DNA from: Streptomyces avicenniae
GTDB lineage: Bacteria > Actinomycetota > Actinomycetes > Streptomycetales > Streptomycetaceae
DNA: 64,000 nt
NCBI RefSeq assembly: GCF_000719135.1
Contig: NZ_JOEK01000006.1
Coordinates: 1-64,000, forward strand
Direction of reading: 5' to 3'
Made by a program: the position numbers and the translations under genes. The notes under the pieces were generated by a model. That model had not been told where the DNA came from and did no database searches. It saw nothing but the letters and a program-made list of their open reading frames with translations. Position 1 is the first letter of the stretch. Every line of letters starts with the position of its first letter. Shown piece after piece: positions 50,890-58,347 of this stretch.

Positions 50890-51693
50890 TCACTGCTTGT
50901 CGAACTTCGGGGACTCCTGCTGGGCGGCCTGGCCCTGCTGGGTCCCGGCGGCGTCGCCGCCCTCGATGGCCTGGCGGCCCGACGAGCTGCCACCGGCGAG
51001 TTCGGCCTTCATGCGCTCCAGCTCGAACTCTACGTCCGAGTTGCCCGCGATCCGGTCCAGCTCGGCCGTCAGGTCGTCCTTGGTGGTGCCGGTCGGGTCG
51101 TCGAGCGCGCCGGAGGCGAGCAGCTCGTCGATGGCGCCTGAGCGTGCCTGGAGCTGGGCGGTCTTGTCCTCGGCGCGCTGGATGGCCATGCCGACGTCGC
51201 CCATCTCCTCGGAGATGCCGGAGAACGCCTCGCCGATGCGGGTCTGGGCCTGCGCGGCGGTGTAGGTGGCCTTGATCGTCTCCTTGCGGGTGCGGAACGC
51301 GTCCACCTTCGCCTGGAGCCGCTGGGCCGCGAGGGTGAGCTTGTTCTCCTCCGTCTGGAGCGTCTCGTGCTGCTGCTGGAGGTCCGAGATCTGCTGCTGG
51401 AGTCCCGAGCGACGGGTCAGGGCCTCGCGCGCCAGGTCCTCACGGCCGAGGGCGAGGGCCTTCTTGCCCTGCTCGCCGAGCTTGTCGGACTGGTTGTTCA
51501 GCTGGTTCAGCTGGAGTTCGAGGCGCTTGCGGGACGTGGCGACGTCCGCGACCCCGCGCCGCACCTTCTGGAGCAGCTCCAGCTGCTTCTGGTACGAGTA
51601 GTCGAGGGTCTCGCGCGGGTCCTCGGCCCGGTCCAGGGCTTTGTTGGCCTTCGCGCGGAAGATCATTCCCATCCGCTTCATGACACCGCTCAT
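50890..51693 (-). CDS. pspA: Phage shock protein A (ESCRT-III-like)
   Basis: 267-residue, almost entirely helical PspA/IM30 protein that remodels and protects the cytoplasmic membrane. The amphipathic N-terminal helix is MSGVMKRMGMIFRAKANKAL, then DRAEDPRETLDYSYQKQLELLQKVRRGVADV and a long coiled coil to about residue 220. A Gln/Gly-rich tail of 40 residues follows. Its operon-mates are pspAA and, close by, a histidine kinase and response regulator, which may control it. Confidence 0.95.
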   Translation of the reverse strand: MSGVMKRMGMIFRAKANKALDRAEDPRETLDYSYQKQLELLQKVRRGVADVATSRKRLELQLNQLNNQSDKLGEQGKKALALGREDLAREALTRRSGLQQQISDLQQQHETLQTEENKLTLAAQRLQAKVDAFRTRKETIKATYTAAQAQTRIGEAFSGISEEMGDVGMAIQRAEDKTAQLQARSGAIDELLASGALDDPTGTTKDDLTAELDRIAGNSDVEFELERMKAELAGGSSSGRQAIEGGDAAGTQQGQAAQQESPKFDKQ

Positions 51694-51944
51694 GGACTTC
51701 GCGCGCCCCCTTCATACCGGGCTCGAACCTGTGACCCATCGTGTGATCCCCTACTACCCTACGGGGCCCGTCTCCATTAGCGCACCGCCCGGCGCCCTGT
51801 GGCTTCCTCCCTCAGGACGATCAGCCGCGCCGCCGTCTCCCGCCTGGGGAGGAGACGCGGGTTCAGGGTGGTCCGGGGGACGGGTGGGGAGGCCGTTGCG
51901 GATTCGTGCCCCGCACGCCCGGGGGGACTCGGGCGGCGGCCCGT
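51694..51944. promoter_or_regulatory. Divergent pspA / DUF3043 region
   Basis: About 250 bases without a gene. It must carry the pspA promoter on the minus strand. The only feature I see is a tRNA T-arm-like string at 51718-51730, which is not a tRNA gene. Confidence 0.4.
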
Positions 51945-51950
51945 TACGCT
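51945..51950 (+). promoter_or_regulatory. -10 hexamer of leaderless DUF3043 gene
   Basis: TACGCT ends 7 nt before GTG 51958. Confidence 0.5.
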
Positions 51951-51957
51951 GGGAGAC

Positions 51958-52554
51958 GTGTTCCGAAGCCGTTCGAAAGAAGATTCCACCAGCACCCCCG
52001 CTCTCACGGGGGACGAGCAGGTGCGCGACCCGCAGGCGCCCAAGGGGCGGCCGACTCCCAGGCGCAGCGAGGCCGAGGCGCAGCGACGTGCCACTGCCAA
52101 GGCGCCCGCGAACCGCAAGGACGCCACCCGGCGTGCGCGGGAGCAGCGGCGCGTCGCGCTGACGAAGCAGCGCGAGGCGCTGCTCTCGGGCGACGAGCGG
52201 CACCTCCCGGCCCGCGACCGTGGCCAGGTGCGCCGGTTCGCGCGGGACTACGTGGACGCGAAGTGGCACGTGGCGGAGTACTTCCTGCCGATCGCGGTGC
52301 TCATCCTGGTGCTGAGCATGGTGCCGTCGATGCAGACGAGGAACATCGCGCTGCTGCTGTGGGTGGTCGTGATCCTGGCGATCGTCTTCGACTCGATGCT
52401 GCTGTCGCGGCGGCTGAAGAAGGAGCTCCAGCAGCGGTTCCCGGACGAGAGCATCCGTGGTGCCAGGCCGTACGCGCTGATGCGCACCATGCAGATGCGC
52501 CGGATGCGGCTGCCGCGCGCGCAGGTCAAGCGGGGCGAGGCCCCGCGCCGCTGA
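51958..52554 (+). CDS. DUF3043-type membrane protein
   Basis: 198 residues. The first 100 are basic and hydrophilic (KGRPTPRRSEAEAQRR..., RRAREQRRVALTKQREALLSGDERHLPARDRGQVRRFARDYVDAKWHVAEYFLP), then come two membrane helices (about 118-134 and 140-158) and a basic cytoplasmic tail with ESIRGARPYALMRTMQMRRMRLP. The central motif is characteristic of a conserved actinobacterial family of unknown function. The start is GTG 51958 with a leaderless -10. Confidence 0.85.
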   Translation: MFRSRSKEDSTSTPALTGDEQVRDPQAPKGRPTPRRSEAEAQRRATAKAPANRKDATRRAREQRRVALTKQREALLSGDERHLPARDRGQVRRFARDYVDAKWHVAEYFLPIAVLILVLSMVPSMQTRNIALLLWVVVILAIVFDSMLLSRRLKKELQQRFPDESIRGARPYALMRTMQMRRMRLPRAQVKRGEAPRR

Positions 52555-52636
52555 GGTGCGGACGGCGCCGCGTGCGCCGCTCGGGTGCCGTGCGGCGGTG
52601 GGCGTGCCACTCCCCGGCGTGACGGCGGGAAGCGGA

Positions 52637-52642
52637 CACAAT
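52637..52642 (+). promoter_or_regulatory. -10-like hexamer before HtrA-like gene
   Basis: CACAAT ends 7 nt before ATG 52650, the spacing seen in other leaderless genes here. Confidence 0.35.
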
Positions 52643-52649
52643 GCGGCAT

Positions 52650-53723
52650 ATGTCGCAGTCGCAGACCTCGCCGTCCCTGACCCGGCTCACGGCCGCCGCG
52701 CTGTGCGCGGCGGCGCTGCTCGCCGGTGCGTCCGGCTGTACCGCGGACACGACCGCAGCCGAGGAGGCGGGCAGCGGCCGGGCGGCGTCCGACCCGCCGG
52801 AGCCGACCCGCTCGGGCGAGTTGCAGGACGCCTACGAGGACGTCGTCCAGGAGGTGCTGCCGTCCGTCGTGCAGATCACGACCGAGGACGGCCTCGGCTC
52901 GGGCGTGGTCTACGACGACGACGGCCACATCGTCACGAACGCACATGTGGTGGGTGAGGGCGAGGAGTTCGAGGTGCTGCTCGCGACCCGCCAGCAGCCG
53001 GTCCCCGCGCGGCTCGTCACGGCGTACCCGCAGCAGGACCTCGCCGTCATCGAGCTGACCGAGAAGCCGGACCGGCTGCGGCCCGCGACGTTCGGCGACT
53101 CGCGGAAGGTCGAGGTGGGCCAGATCGTGCTGGCGATGGGCAACCCGCTGGGGCTGTCCTCCAGCGTGACGCAGGGCATCGTCTCGGCGGTCGGCCGCTC
53201 CGTCAGCGAGGGCGAGGGGCAGGCCACGCTCGGCAACATGGTGCAGACCTCGGCGGCGATCAACCCGGGGAACAGCGGGGGAGCCCTCGTCAATCTGTCC
53301 GGACAGGTCATCGGCATCCCGACGCTGGCCGCCCGCGACCCGGGGCTCGGCGGCGGGCAGGCGCCCGGCATCGGCTTCGCGATCCCCGCCTCGACCGTCA
53401 CGTTCCTGGCCGACCAGATGATCGAGCACGGCCGGGTGGTGGACTCGGGGCGCGCCGCGCTCGGCGTGACCGTCCGCACGGTGCTCGGCGACGGTTTCGA
53501 ACCGGCGGGCGCGGCCCTCGTGGACCTCACGGACGACGGCCCGGCGGAGCGCGCCGGGCTGCGCCCCGGGGACGTGATCGTCAGGCTGGGCGGGGAGGAC
53601 GTCACCGACGTGGTGTCGCTGTCCGAGGCGCTGGCCGCCGAGCGGCCGGGCGAGCGGGTGGAGCTGACGTACGTGCGGGACGGCGACCGGCGCGAGGCCC
53701 GCGCCACCCTCGGCGAGGTCTGA
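52650..53723 (+). CDS. HtrA-like serine protease lipoprotein with PDZ domain
   Basis: 357 residues. Lipoprotein signal with lipobox GASGC near residue 30. Trypsin-like domain (about 70-255): catalytic His in IVTNAHVVGEG, Asp in QQDLAVIELT and Ser in NPGNSGGALV. One C-terminal PDZ domain (about 265-355) has LTDDGPAERAGLRPGDVIVRLGG. It is a predicted extracytoplasmic protein-quality-control protease. ATG 52650 is preferred over ATG 52641 because of the -10-like hexamer. It lies near pspA and the two-component system, consistent with envelope stress, though it has its own promoter. Confidence 0.92.
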   Translation: MSQSQTSPSLTRLTAAALCAAALLAGASGCTADTTAAEEAGSGRAASDPPEPTRSGELQDAYEDVVQEVLPSVVQITTEDGLGSGVVYDDDGHIVTNAHVVGEGEEFEVLLATRQQPVPARLVTAYPQQDLAVIELTEKPDRLRPATFGDSRKVEVGQIVLAMGNPLGLSSSVTQGIVSAVGRSVSEGEGQATLGNMVQTSAAINPGNSGGALVNLSGQVIGIPTLAARDPGLGGGQAPGIGFAIPASTVTFLADQMIEHGRVVDSGRAALGVTVRTVLGDGFEPAGAALVDLTDDGPAERAGLRPGDVIVRLGGEDVTDVVSLSEALAAERPGERVELTYVRDGDRREARATLGEV

Positions 53724-53743
53724 GGTGCCTGGCGGACCTGCCG

Positions 53744-53772
53744 CGCCGCCCGCGCGCCGGGCGCGGGCGGCG
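53744..53772. terminator. Bidirectional terminator
   Basis: CGCCGCCCGCGC and GCGCGGGCGGCG form a 12-bp stem with a 5-base loop between the convergent protease gene and the 69-residue protein gene. Confidence 0.8.
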
Positions 53773-53781
53773 GACGGGGCG

Positions 53782-53991
53782 TCAGCTCTCGGCGGCGTGG
53801 AGGTCCATCGGGCCGTAGACGGCGGTGCCGCCGTCGAGCAGGAAGACCTGGTCCACACCGGCCTCGACCAGCTCGGGCCAGCTCTCGCCGATCCACGACT
53901 CGGCGTCACCCTGGGTCCCGAAGTCGCCCGGGTCCTGCGGGGGTTCGACCGCCGTGCCGTCCGCGCGCTCGAAGCGCCACTCCCACGCCAT
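53782..53991 (-). CDS. Small conserved actinobacterial protein
   Basis: 69 residues, acidic and Trp-rich: MAWEWRFERADGTAV, FGTQGDAESWIGESWPEL and VDQVFLLDGGTAVYGPMDLH. I recognise it only as a small conserved streptomycete protein of unknown function, with no cysteines or signal. ATG 53991 has AGGAGGCGGAG directly upstream. The frame is open further upstream, but that part overlaps the cobU fusion gene on the other strand. Confidence 0.8.
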   Translation of the reverse strand: MAWEWRFERADGTAVEPPQDPGDFGTQGDAESWIGESWPELVEAGVDQVFLLDGGTAVYGPMDLHAAES

Positions 53992-54127
53992 CTCCGCCTC
54001 CTGCTCCCCTGCCGCGACTACCTGCCCGCAGACTAAATCACGGCACGCCGTGCGGCGCACACCCGCGCGCACCCGCCCCGACGGGCGCCGCGCGAGCCCG
54101 TCCGCACGGCCGGAGAGGATCGACGCC

Positions 54128-55309
54128 ATGGAGGTCACCGCCCTCGGCACCGGCGCCCCCACGGGCCTGCCGCTCCCCGGCTGCCCCTGCGCCGCCTGCG
54201 CCCGCGCCCTCGGCGCCGAGGCGCGCACCGCCACGGCGCTGCTGATCGACGGCGTCCTGCTGCTCGACCTGACGCCGGGCACCGCGCTGTCCGCCGCGCG
54301 GGCCGGTACGTCGCTGACCGGCGTACGGCGCGTGTTCCTGACGCATCCGCACAGCGGGCCGCTCCCCGAACCGCCGCCAGGACTGCCCGCGCCGCTGCGG
54401 CTGCCCGACGGCCGGGAGGTGACCCTGCCGGGCGGCCACCGCGTGCGCGCGGTCGCCGTGGACGAGCCGGGCACCGGCTACGCCGTCACCGGGCCGGACG
54501 GCGCGCGGCTGCTGTACCTGCCGCCGGGCGCGGCCCCGGCGGGCACGGGCGACGGCGTGCCGTACGACCTGTGCCTCCTCGACGTGGCGGGCAGGCCGGA
54601 GGCGCTGGCCACGCTGCGGGCGGCGGGCGCCGTCGCGCCGACGACGGACCTGATCGCCGTCCACCTGGGCCACGACGTGCCGCCGGGGCCCGAGCTGCAC
54701 CGGCGGCTCGCGGCGGCCGGGGCGCGCGCGGTGCCCGACGGGACGACCGTGACGGTCGGCGACTTCCGGCACGTCCCCGACCTGCCGCGCCGCACGCTGG
54801 TGCTCGGCGGCGCGCGCTCCGGCAAGTCGGCCGAGGCGGAGCGGCGGCTCGCCGCGTTCCCCGGCGTCACCTACGCCGCGACGGGCGGGCGGCGCGCGGG
54901 CGACGCGGAGTGGGCGGAGCGCGTCGCCGCCCACCGGGAGCGCCGCCCGGCGTCCTGGACGACCACCGAGACCACCGACCTCGTGCCGCTCCTCGCGGAC
55001 GACGAAGGGCCGCCGCTGCTCATCGACTGCCTGGCCCTGTGGCTGACGGACGCGATGGACGCGGCCGGGGCCTGGGAGGGGCCGCCGCGCGGGCTGGCGG
55101 AGCGGACCGCGGCCCTCGTCGCCGCCGTGCGCGCCACCCGCAGGACGGTCGTCCTGGTCAGCAACGAGGTGGGCTCGGGCGTCGTCCCCGCGACCCGCGC
55201 CGGGCGCCTGTTCAGGGACGAACTCGGCCGCCTGAACGCGGCGGTGGCCGCCGAGTGCGAGCACGTCCTGCTGACCGTCGCGGGCACGGCGCTCACGCTG
55301 CGGGGCTGA
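54128..55309 (+). CDS. cobU: CobU fused to degenerate metallo-beta-lactamase domain
   Basis: 393 residues. The C-terminal half (about 220-393) is CobU (cobinamide kinase / guanylyltransferase), with P-loop VLGGARSGKSAEAE, ATGGRRAGDAEW, LIDCLALWLTDAM and VLVSNEVGSGVVP. It phosphorylates and GMP-activates adenosylcobinamide. The N-terminal half (1-215) has the start of a metallo-beta-lactamase-type fold (MEVTALGTGAPTGLPLPGCPC, LTHPHSGPLP, IAVHLGHD), but the HxHxDH metal motif has decayed to HPHSGPLP. ATG 54128 follows GGAGAGGAT. It is followed by cobT and cobS. Confidence 0.9.
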   Translation: MEVTALGTGAPTGLPLPGCPCAACARALGAEARTATALLIDGVLLLDLTPGTALSAARAGTSLTGVRRVFLTHPHSGPLPEPPPGLPAPLRLPDGREVTLPGGHRVRAVAVDEPGTGYAVTGPDGARLLYLPPGAAPAGTGDGVPYDLCLLDVAGRPEALATLRAAGAVAPTTDLIAVHLGHDVPPGPELHRRLAAAGARAVPDGTTVTVGDFRHVPDLPRRTLVLGGARSGKSAEAERRLAAFPGVTYAATGGRRAGDAEWAERVAAHRERRPASWTTTETTDLVPLLADDEGPPLLIDCLALWLTDAMDAAGAWEGPPRGLAERTAALVAAVRATRRTVVLVSNEVGSGVVPATRAGRLFRDELGRLNAAVAAECEHVLLTVAGTALTLRG

Positions 55310-55367
55310 CGCGGCGGGCCCGCCCGTACGGGGCGGCGGGCAGCGGTGGCGGCACGTACGCGGGCGG

Positions 55368-55373
55368 TAGTCT
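55368..55373 (+). promoter_or_regulatory. -10 hexamer of leaderless cobT
   Basis: TAGTCT ends 7 nt before ATG 55381; no ribosome-binding site. Confidence 0.5.
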
Positions 55374-55380
55374 CGTGCGC

Positions 55381-56508
55381 ATGAGTGACGGCGGTCTCAA
55401 CCTCGACGACTTCGGCGATCTCATCGAGCGCCCGAGCGCCCGCCTGCGGCGCTCGGCCGAGGAGCGGCGCGCCCGTACGGGTCTCGCGCCCGGCGCCCTC
55501 GGCAGGCTGGACGAGGTCGGCGGCTGGCTGGCCGCCGCGCAGGGACGGGTGCCGGTGACGCCGCTTGAGCGGCCGAGGGCCGTCGTCTTCGCAGGGGACC
55601 ACGGCGTCGCCGCGCTCGGCGTCTCGGCGCGTGCCCCGGGCAGCGCCGTGACGCTGGTGCGCGCGCTGCTCGACGGCACGAGCCCGGGCGCCGTCCTGGC
55701 GCGGCAGCTGGGGGTGCCGGTGCGCGTCATCGACATGTCGCTCGACTGCCCGCCCGAGGACCTGCCGGGCGACGTCACCCGGTACCGGGTGCGGCGCGGC
55801 TCGGGGCGGCTCGACGTCGAGGACAGCCTCACCGCCGAGGAGGCCGAGGCCGCCTTCCGCGCGGGCATGGCGGTCGCCGACGAGGAGGCGGACGCGGGCA
55901 CGGACCTCCTCGTGCTCGGCGACCTGTCGGTCGGCGGGACGACGGCGGCGTCCGTGCTCATCGGCGCGCTGTGCGGGACGGACGCCTCCGTGGTGACCGG
56001 CAGGGGCGGCGAGCCGATCGACGACCTGGCGTGGATGCGCAAGTGCGCGGCCATCAGGGACGGGCTGCGGCGCGCGCGGCCCGTGCTCGGCGACCAGCTG
56101 CGGCTGCTCGCGGCCGTGGGCGGCGCCGACCTGACGGCGATGACCGGCTTCCTGCTCCAGTGCGCGGTGCGGCGCACCCCCGTGCTGCTCGACGGGGTGG
56201 TCGCGACGGCGAGCGCGCTGGTCGGGCAGCGGGTCGCGTTCCGCGCGCCGGACTGGTGGCTCGCCGGGCAGGCGAGCGGTGAGCCCGCGCAGGGGAAGGC
56301 GCTGGACCGGATGGCGATGGACCCCCTGCTCGACCACGGGGTGACGGTCGGCGACGCCGTCGGCGCGCTGCTGGCGCTGCCGCTGGTACGGGCCGCCGCC
56401 GCGCTGGCCGCGGAACTGCCGGAGCGCGAAGGGGAGTCGGCGCCGCCGGTGGCGCCGTCCGCCGGGGGCGGCGAGCCGGAGCCCGCGGTCATCGCCGACG
56501 CGACGTGA
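55381..56508 (+). CDS. cobT: Nicotinate-nucleotide-dimethylbenzimidazole phosphoribosyltransferase
   Basis: 375-residue CobT that makes alpha-ribazole phosphate for the lower ligand of cobalamin. Family segments: RARTGLAPGALGRLDEVGGWLAA, VVFAGDHGVAALGVSA, LLVLGDLSVGGTTAASVLIGALCG, GADLTAMTGFLLQCAVRRTPVLLDG with the catalytic Glu region altered, and MDPLLDHGVTVGDAVGALLALPL. An extra Pro/Gly-rich tail of 25 residues ends it. Nearest gene order is cobU-cobT-(membrane gene)-cobS. Confidence 0.93.
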   Translation: MSDGGLNLDDFGDLIERPSARLRRSAEERRARTGLAPGALGRLDEVGGWLAAAQGRVPVTPLERPRAVVFAGDHGVAALGVSARAPGSAVTLVRALLDGTSPGAVLARQLGVPVRVIDMSLDCPPEDLPGDVTRYRVRRGSGRLDVEDSLTAEEAEAAFRAGMAVADEEADAGTDLLVLGDLSVGGTTAASVLIGALCGTDASVVTGRGGEPIDDLAWMRKCAAIRDGLRRARPVLGDQLRLLAAVGGADLTAMTGFLLQCAVRRTPVLLDGVVATASALVGQRVAFRAPDWWLAGQASGEPAQGKALDRMAMDPLLDHGVTVGDAVGALLALPLVRAAAALAAELPEREGESAPPVAPSAGGGEPEPAVIADAT

Positions 56509-56530
56509 CGTGAGGTGACGCGGCGGGGCG

Positions 56531-57340
56531 TCAGCTCCCGTCGCCTCCCTGGTCGTCCTTCGCCTTCCCGGCACCCTCCTTGCCGTCGCCGGGCGGCGGC
56601 GCCGGGGTCCCGGCGACGAGGTCGTCCACCTTCTGTTCGAGCCGCCCCCAGCGCCGCACGTGCTTCTCCTCGCGGCGCCGCGCGCGTGCCGCCGCGCGCG
56701 GCCTGAAGCGGTAGACGTGCCGGTCCCAGAACGAGCCGGGCCGCGCGAGCCGCACCGCGCCGACCAGCGCGACCAGCGGCACGAGGATCCCGAACACGGT
56801 GGTCCTGACCTTCCCCTTCATGAGGGCGACCAGCGCGAGCAGGAAGTTGATCACCAGCGTCACGATCAGGCTCCCCCGGTCCAGCCAGGTCTCCGGGCCC
56901 GCCCCCGCGACCCCGAGCGGCAGGAAGCCGAACAGCAGGATGGTGCACAGCGCCGCCGTCAGCACGACGGCCTCCACGCTCTTCTGGCCCTGCTCCGACC
57001 AGTAGACGTCGTGCAGATAGAGGATCAGCGCGAACTCGTCCATCACCAGGCCGACGCCGATGCCGAACACGATCGCCGTGCCCGCGGCGATCCAGCCGCG
57101 GCCGGGCGCCGCCACGCCCCCGAAGCCGCCGACGCACATGAGGATCACGCCGGGCACCACGTGGTGGAGGTGCCGCCCGCCCGCCGACAGGTCGTGGAAG
57201 GGACCCTTGCCCGCCCGGATCATGCGCGTGATGCACCGGGTCACGACGAAGGTGACGACGAACGCGAGCAGCGCCAGGAGCAGGGGGAGCTTCCCCGGCT
57301 CCACGATGTTCCGCTCCCACCAGTCCACTACCGAGCCCAT
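56531..57340 (-). CDS. Multi-pass membrane protein, unknown function
   Basis: 269 residues with about six membrane helices (first about 19-35, last about 188-205) and a long basic C-terminal tail (RFRPRAAARARRREEKHVRRWGRLEQKVDDL) that may be helical. Conserved-looking motifs are AGGRHLHHVVPGVILMCVGGFGG and GLVMDEFALILYLHDVYW, with several His and acidic residues in or near membrane segments. I do not recognise a named family. It lies on the opposite strand between cobT and cobS. Confidence 0.78.
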   Translation of the reverse strand: MGSVVDWWERNIVEPGKLPLLLALLAFVVTFVVTRCITRMIRAGKGPFHDLSAGGRHLHHVVPGVILMCVGGFGGVAAPGRGWIAAGTAIVFGIGVGLVMDEFALILYLHDVYWSEQGQKSVEAVVLTAALCTILLFGFLPLGVAGAGPETWLDRGSLIVTLVINFLLALVALMKGKVRTTVFGILVPLVALVGAVRLARPGSFWDRHVYRFRPRAAARARRREEKHVRRWGRLEQKVDDLVAGTPAPPPGDGKEGAGKAKDDQGGDGS

Positions 57341-57359
57341 GCACGTCAGCCTCTGCCGC

Positions 57360-57365
57360 TACCCT
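57360..57365 (+). promoter_or_regulatory. -10 hexamer of leaderless cobS
   Basis: TACCCT ends 8 nt before ATG 57374; no ribosome-binding site. Confidence 0.5.
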
Positions 57366-57373
57366 CCGGTGCG

Positions 57374-58222
57374 ATGAACGCCACGCCGCCCCCGCCCCCC
57401 GCCGGGCCACCTCCCGCCACCGGGACGGACGCACGCGACGCCCTCCGGTTCGCCTTCGGCACCCTCACCGTGCTCCCCGTCCGCCCCCCGGGGCGCTGGG
57501 ACCGGCCGACCGCCCGCCGCGGCATGCTGTGCGCGCCGCTCGCCGGGCTCGCCCTCGGCCTGGCCGCCTGCCTGCTGTCCTGGCTGCTGCTCGAACTGGA
57601 GGCCGACGCCCTGCTGACGGGCGTCCTGGCCGTCGCGCTGGTCGCGGCGCTCAGCCGCGGCCTGCACCTCGACGGGCTGGCCGACGTGGCGGACGGGCTC
57701 GGCAGCCGCCGTCCGCCCGAGGAGGCGCTGCGGGTGATGAAACGTTCCGACATCGGGCCGTTCGGCGTCCTCGTCCTCCTCCTGACCGTCCTGACGCAGG
57801 TCGCGGCCGTCGCCGGGCTGTCCGGGCACGGGCGGGCGCGCGCGCTCACCGCGCTCGTCTGCGCGGTGGTCGTCTCCCGCGCCGCGCTGACCTGGGTCTG
57901 CCGGGCGGACGCGCCCCCGGCCGCGCGTCCCGACGGCATGGGCGCGACCGTCGCGCGGACCGTGCCGACCTGGGCGGCGCTCGCCGTCGCGGGCGCGGTG
58001 GCCCTCGGGTCGGCCGTCGCCGGGGCGCTGGCCTGGGGGGACCGGCCTGCCGTGGGCGCCCTCGGCGGGCTGCTGTCCGTCCTCGTCGCGCTGGCGGCTG
58101 CGGAGCTGTTGCTCCGTCACTGCGCCCGTCGCCTGGGCGGGCTGACGGGTGATGTGCTGGGCGCGTGCGCGGAGACGGCCGCGACGGCGGCGCTGCTGGT
58201 CTGGACGGTCACCGCGCCCTGA
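57374..58222 (+). CDS. cobS: Cobalamin synthase CobS
   Basis: 282-residue membrane enzyme joining adenosylcobinamide-GDP and alpha-ribazole. The signature SRGLHLDGLADVADGLGSRRPPEEALRVMKRSDIGPFG holds the conserved Asp and Lys/Arg. About seven helices fill the remainder. A Pro-rich N-terminal stretch of 17 residues precedes the domain (DALRFAFGTLTVLPV). ATG 57374 has a leaderless -10. It completes the nucleotide-loop pathway with cobU and cobT. Confidence 0.94.
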   Translation: MNATPPPPPAGPPPATGTDARDALRFAFGTLTVLPVRPPGRWDRPTARRGMLCAPLAGLALGLAACLLSWLLLELEADALLTGVLAVALVAALSRGLHLDGLADVADGLGSRRPPEEALRVMKRSDIGPFGVLVLLLTVLTQVAAVAGLSGHGRARALTALVCAVVVSRAALTWVCRADAPPAARPDGMGATVARTVPTWAALAVAGAVALGSAVAGALAWGDRPAVGALGGLLSVLVALAAAELLLRHCARRLGGLTGDVLGACAETAATAALLVWTVTAP

Positions 58223-58347
58223 ACCGGCGGGGTCCCGCCCGGCGTAGTCTTCTGAACCTCCGGGCCCGACCGGCGGCCGGACGGACCCCGTGCCCGGCCT
58301 TCGGCCAGGACATGATCACGACGCCCCACGGAACGGAATCACCCCAC

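Noticed and set aside
51700-51775. Possible tRNA or tRNA remnant near GGGCTCGAACC
   Set aside because: Only a T-loop-like string on the minus strand. The sequence before it has no anticodon stem and the ends do not pair. Not an attachment site, as no integrase or second copy is visible.
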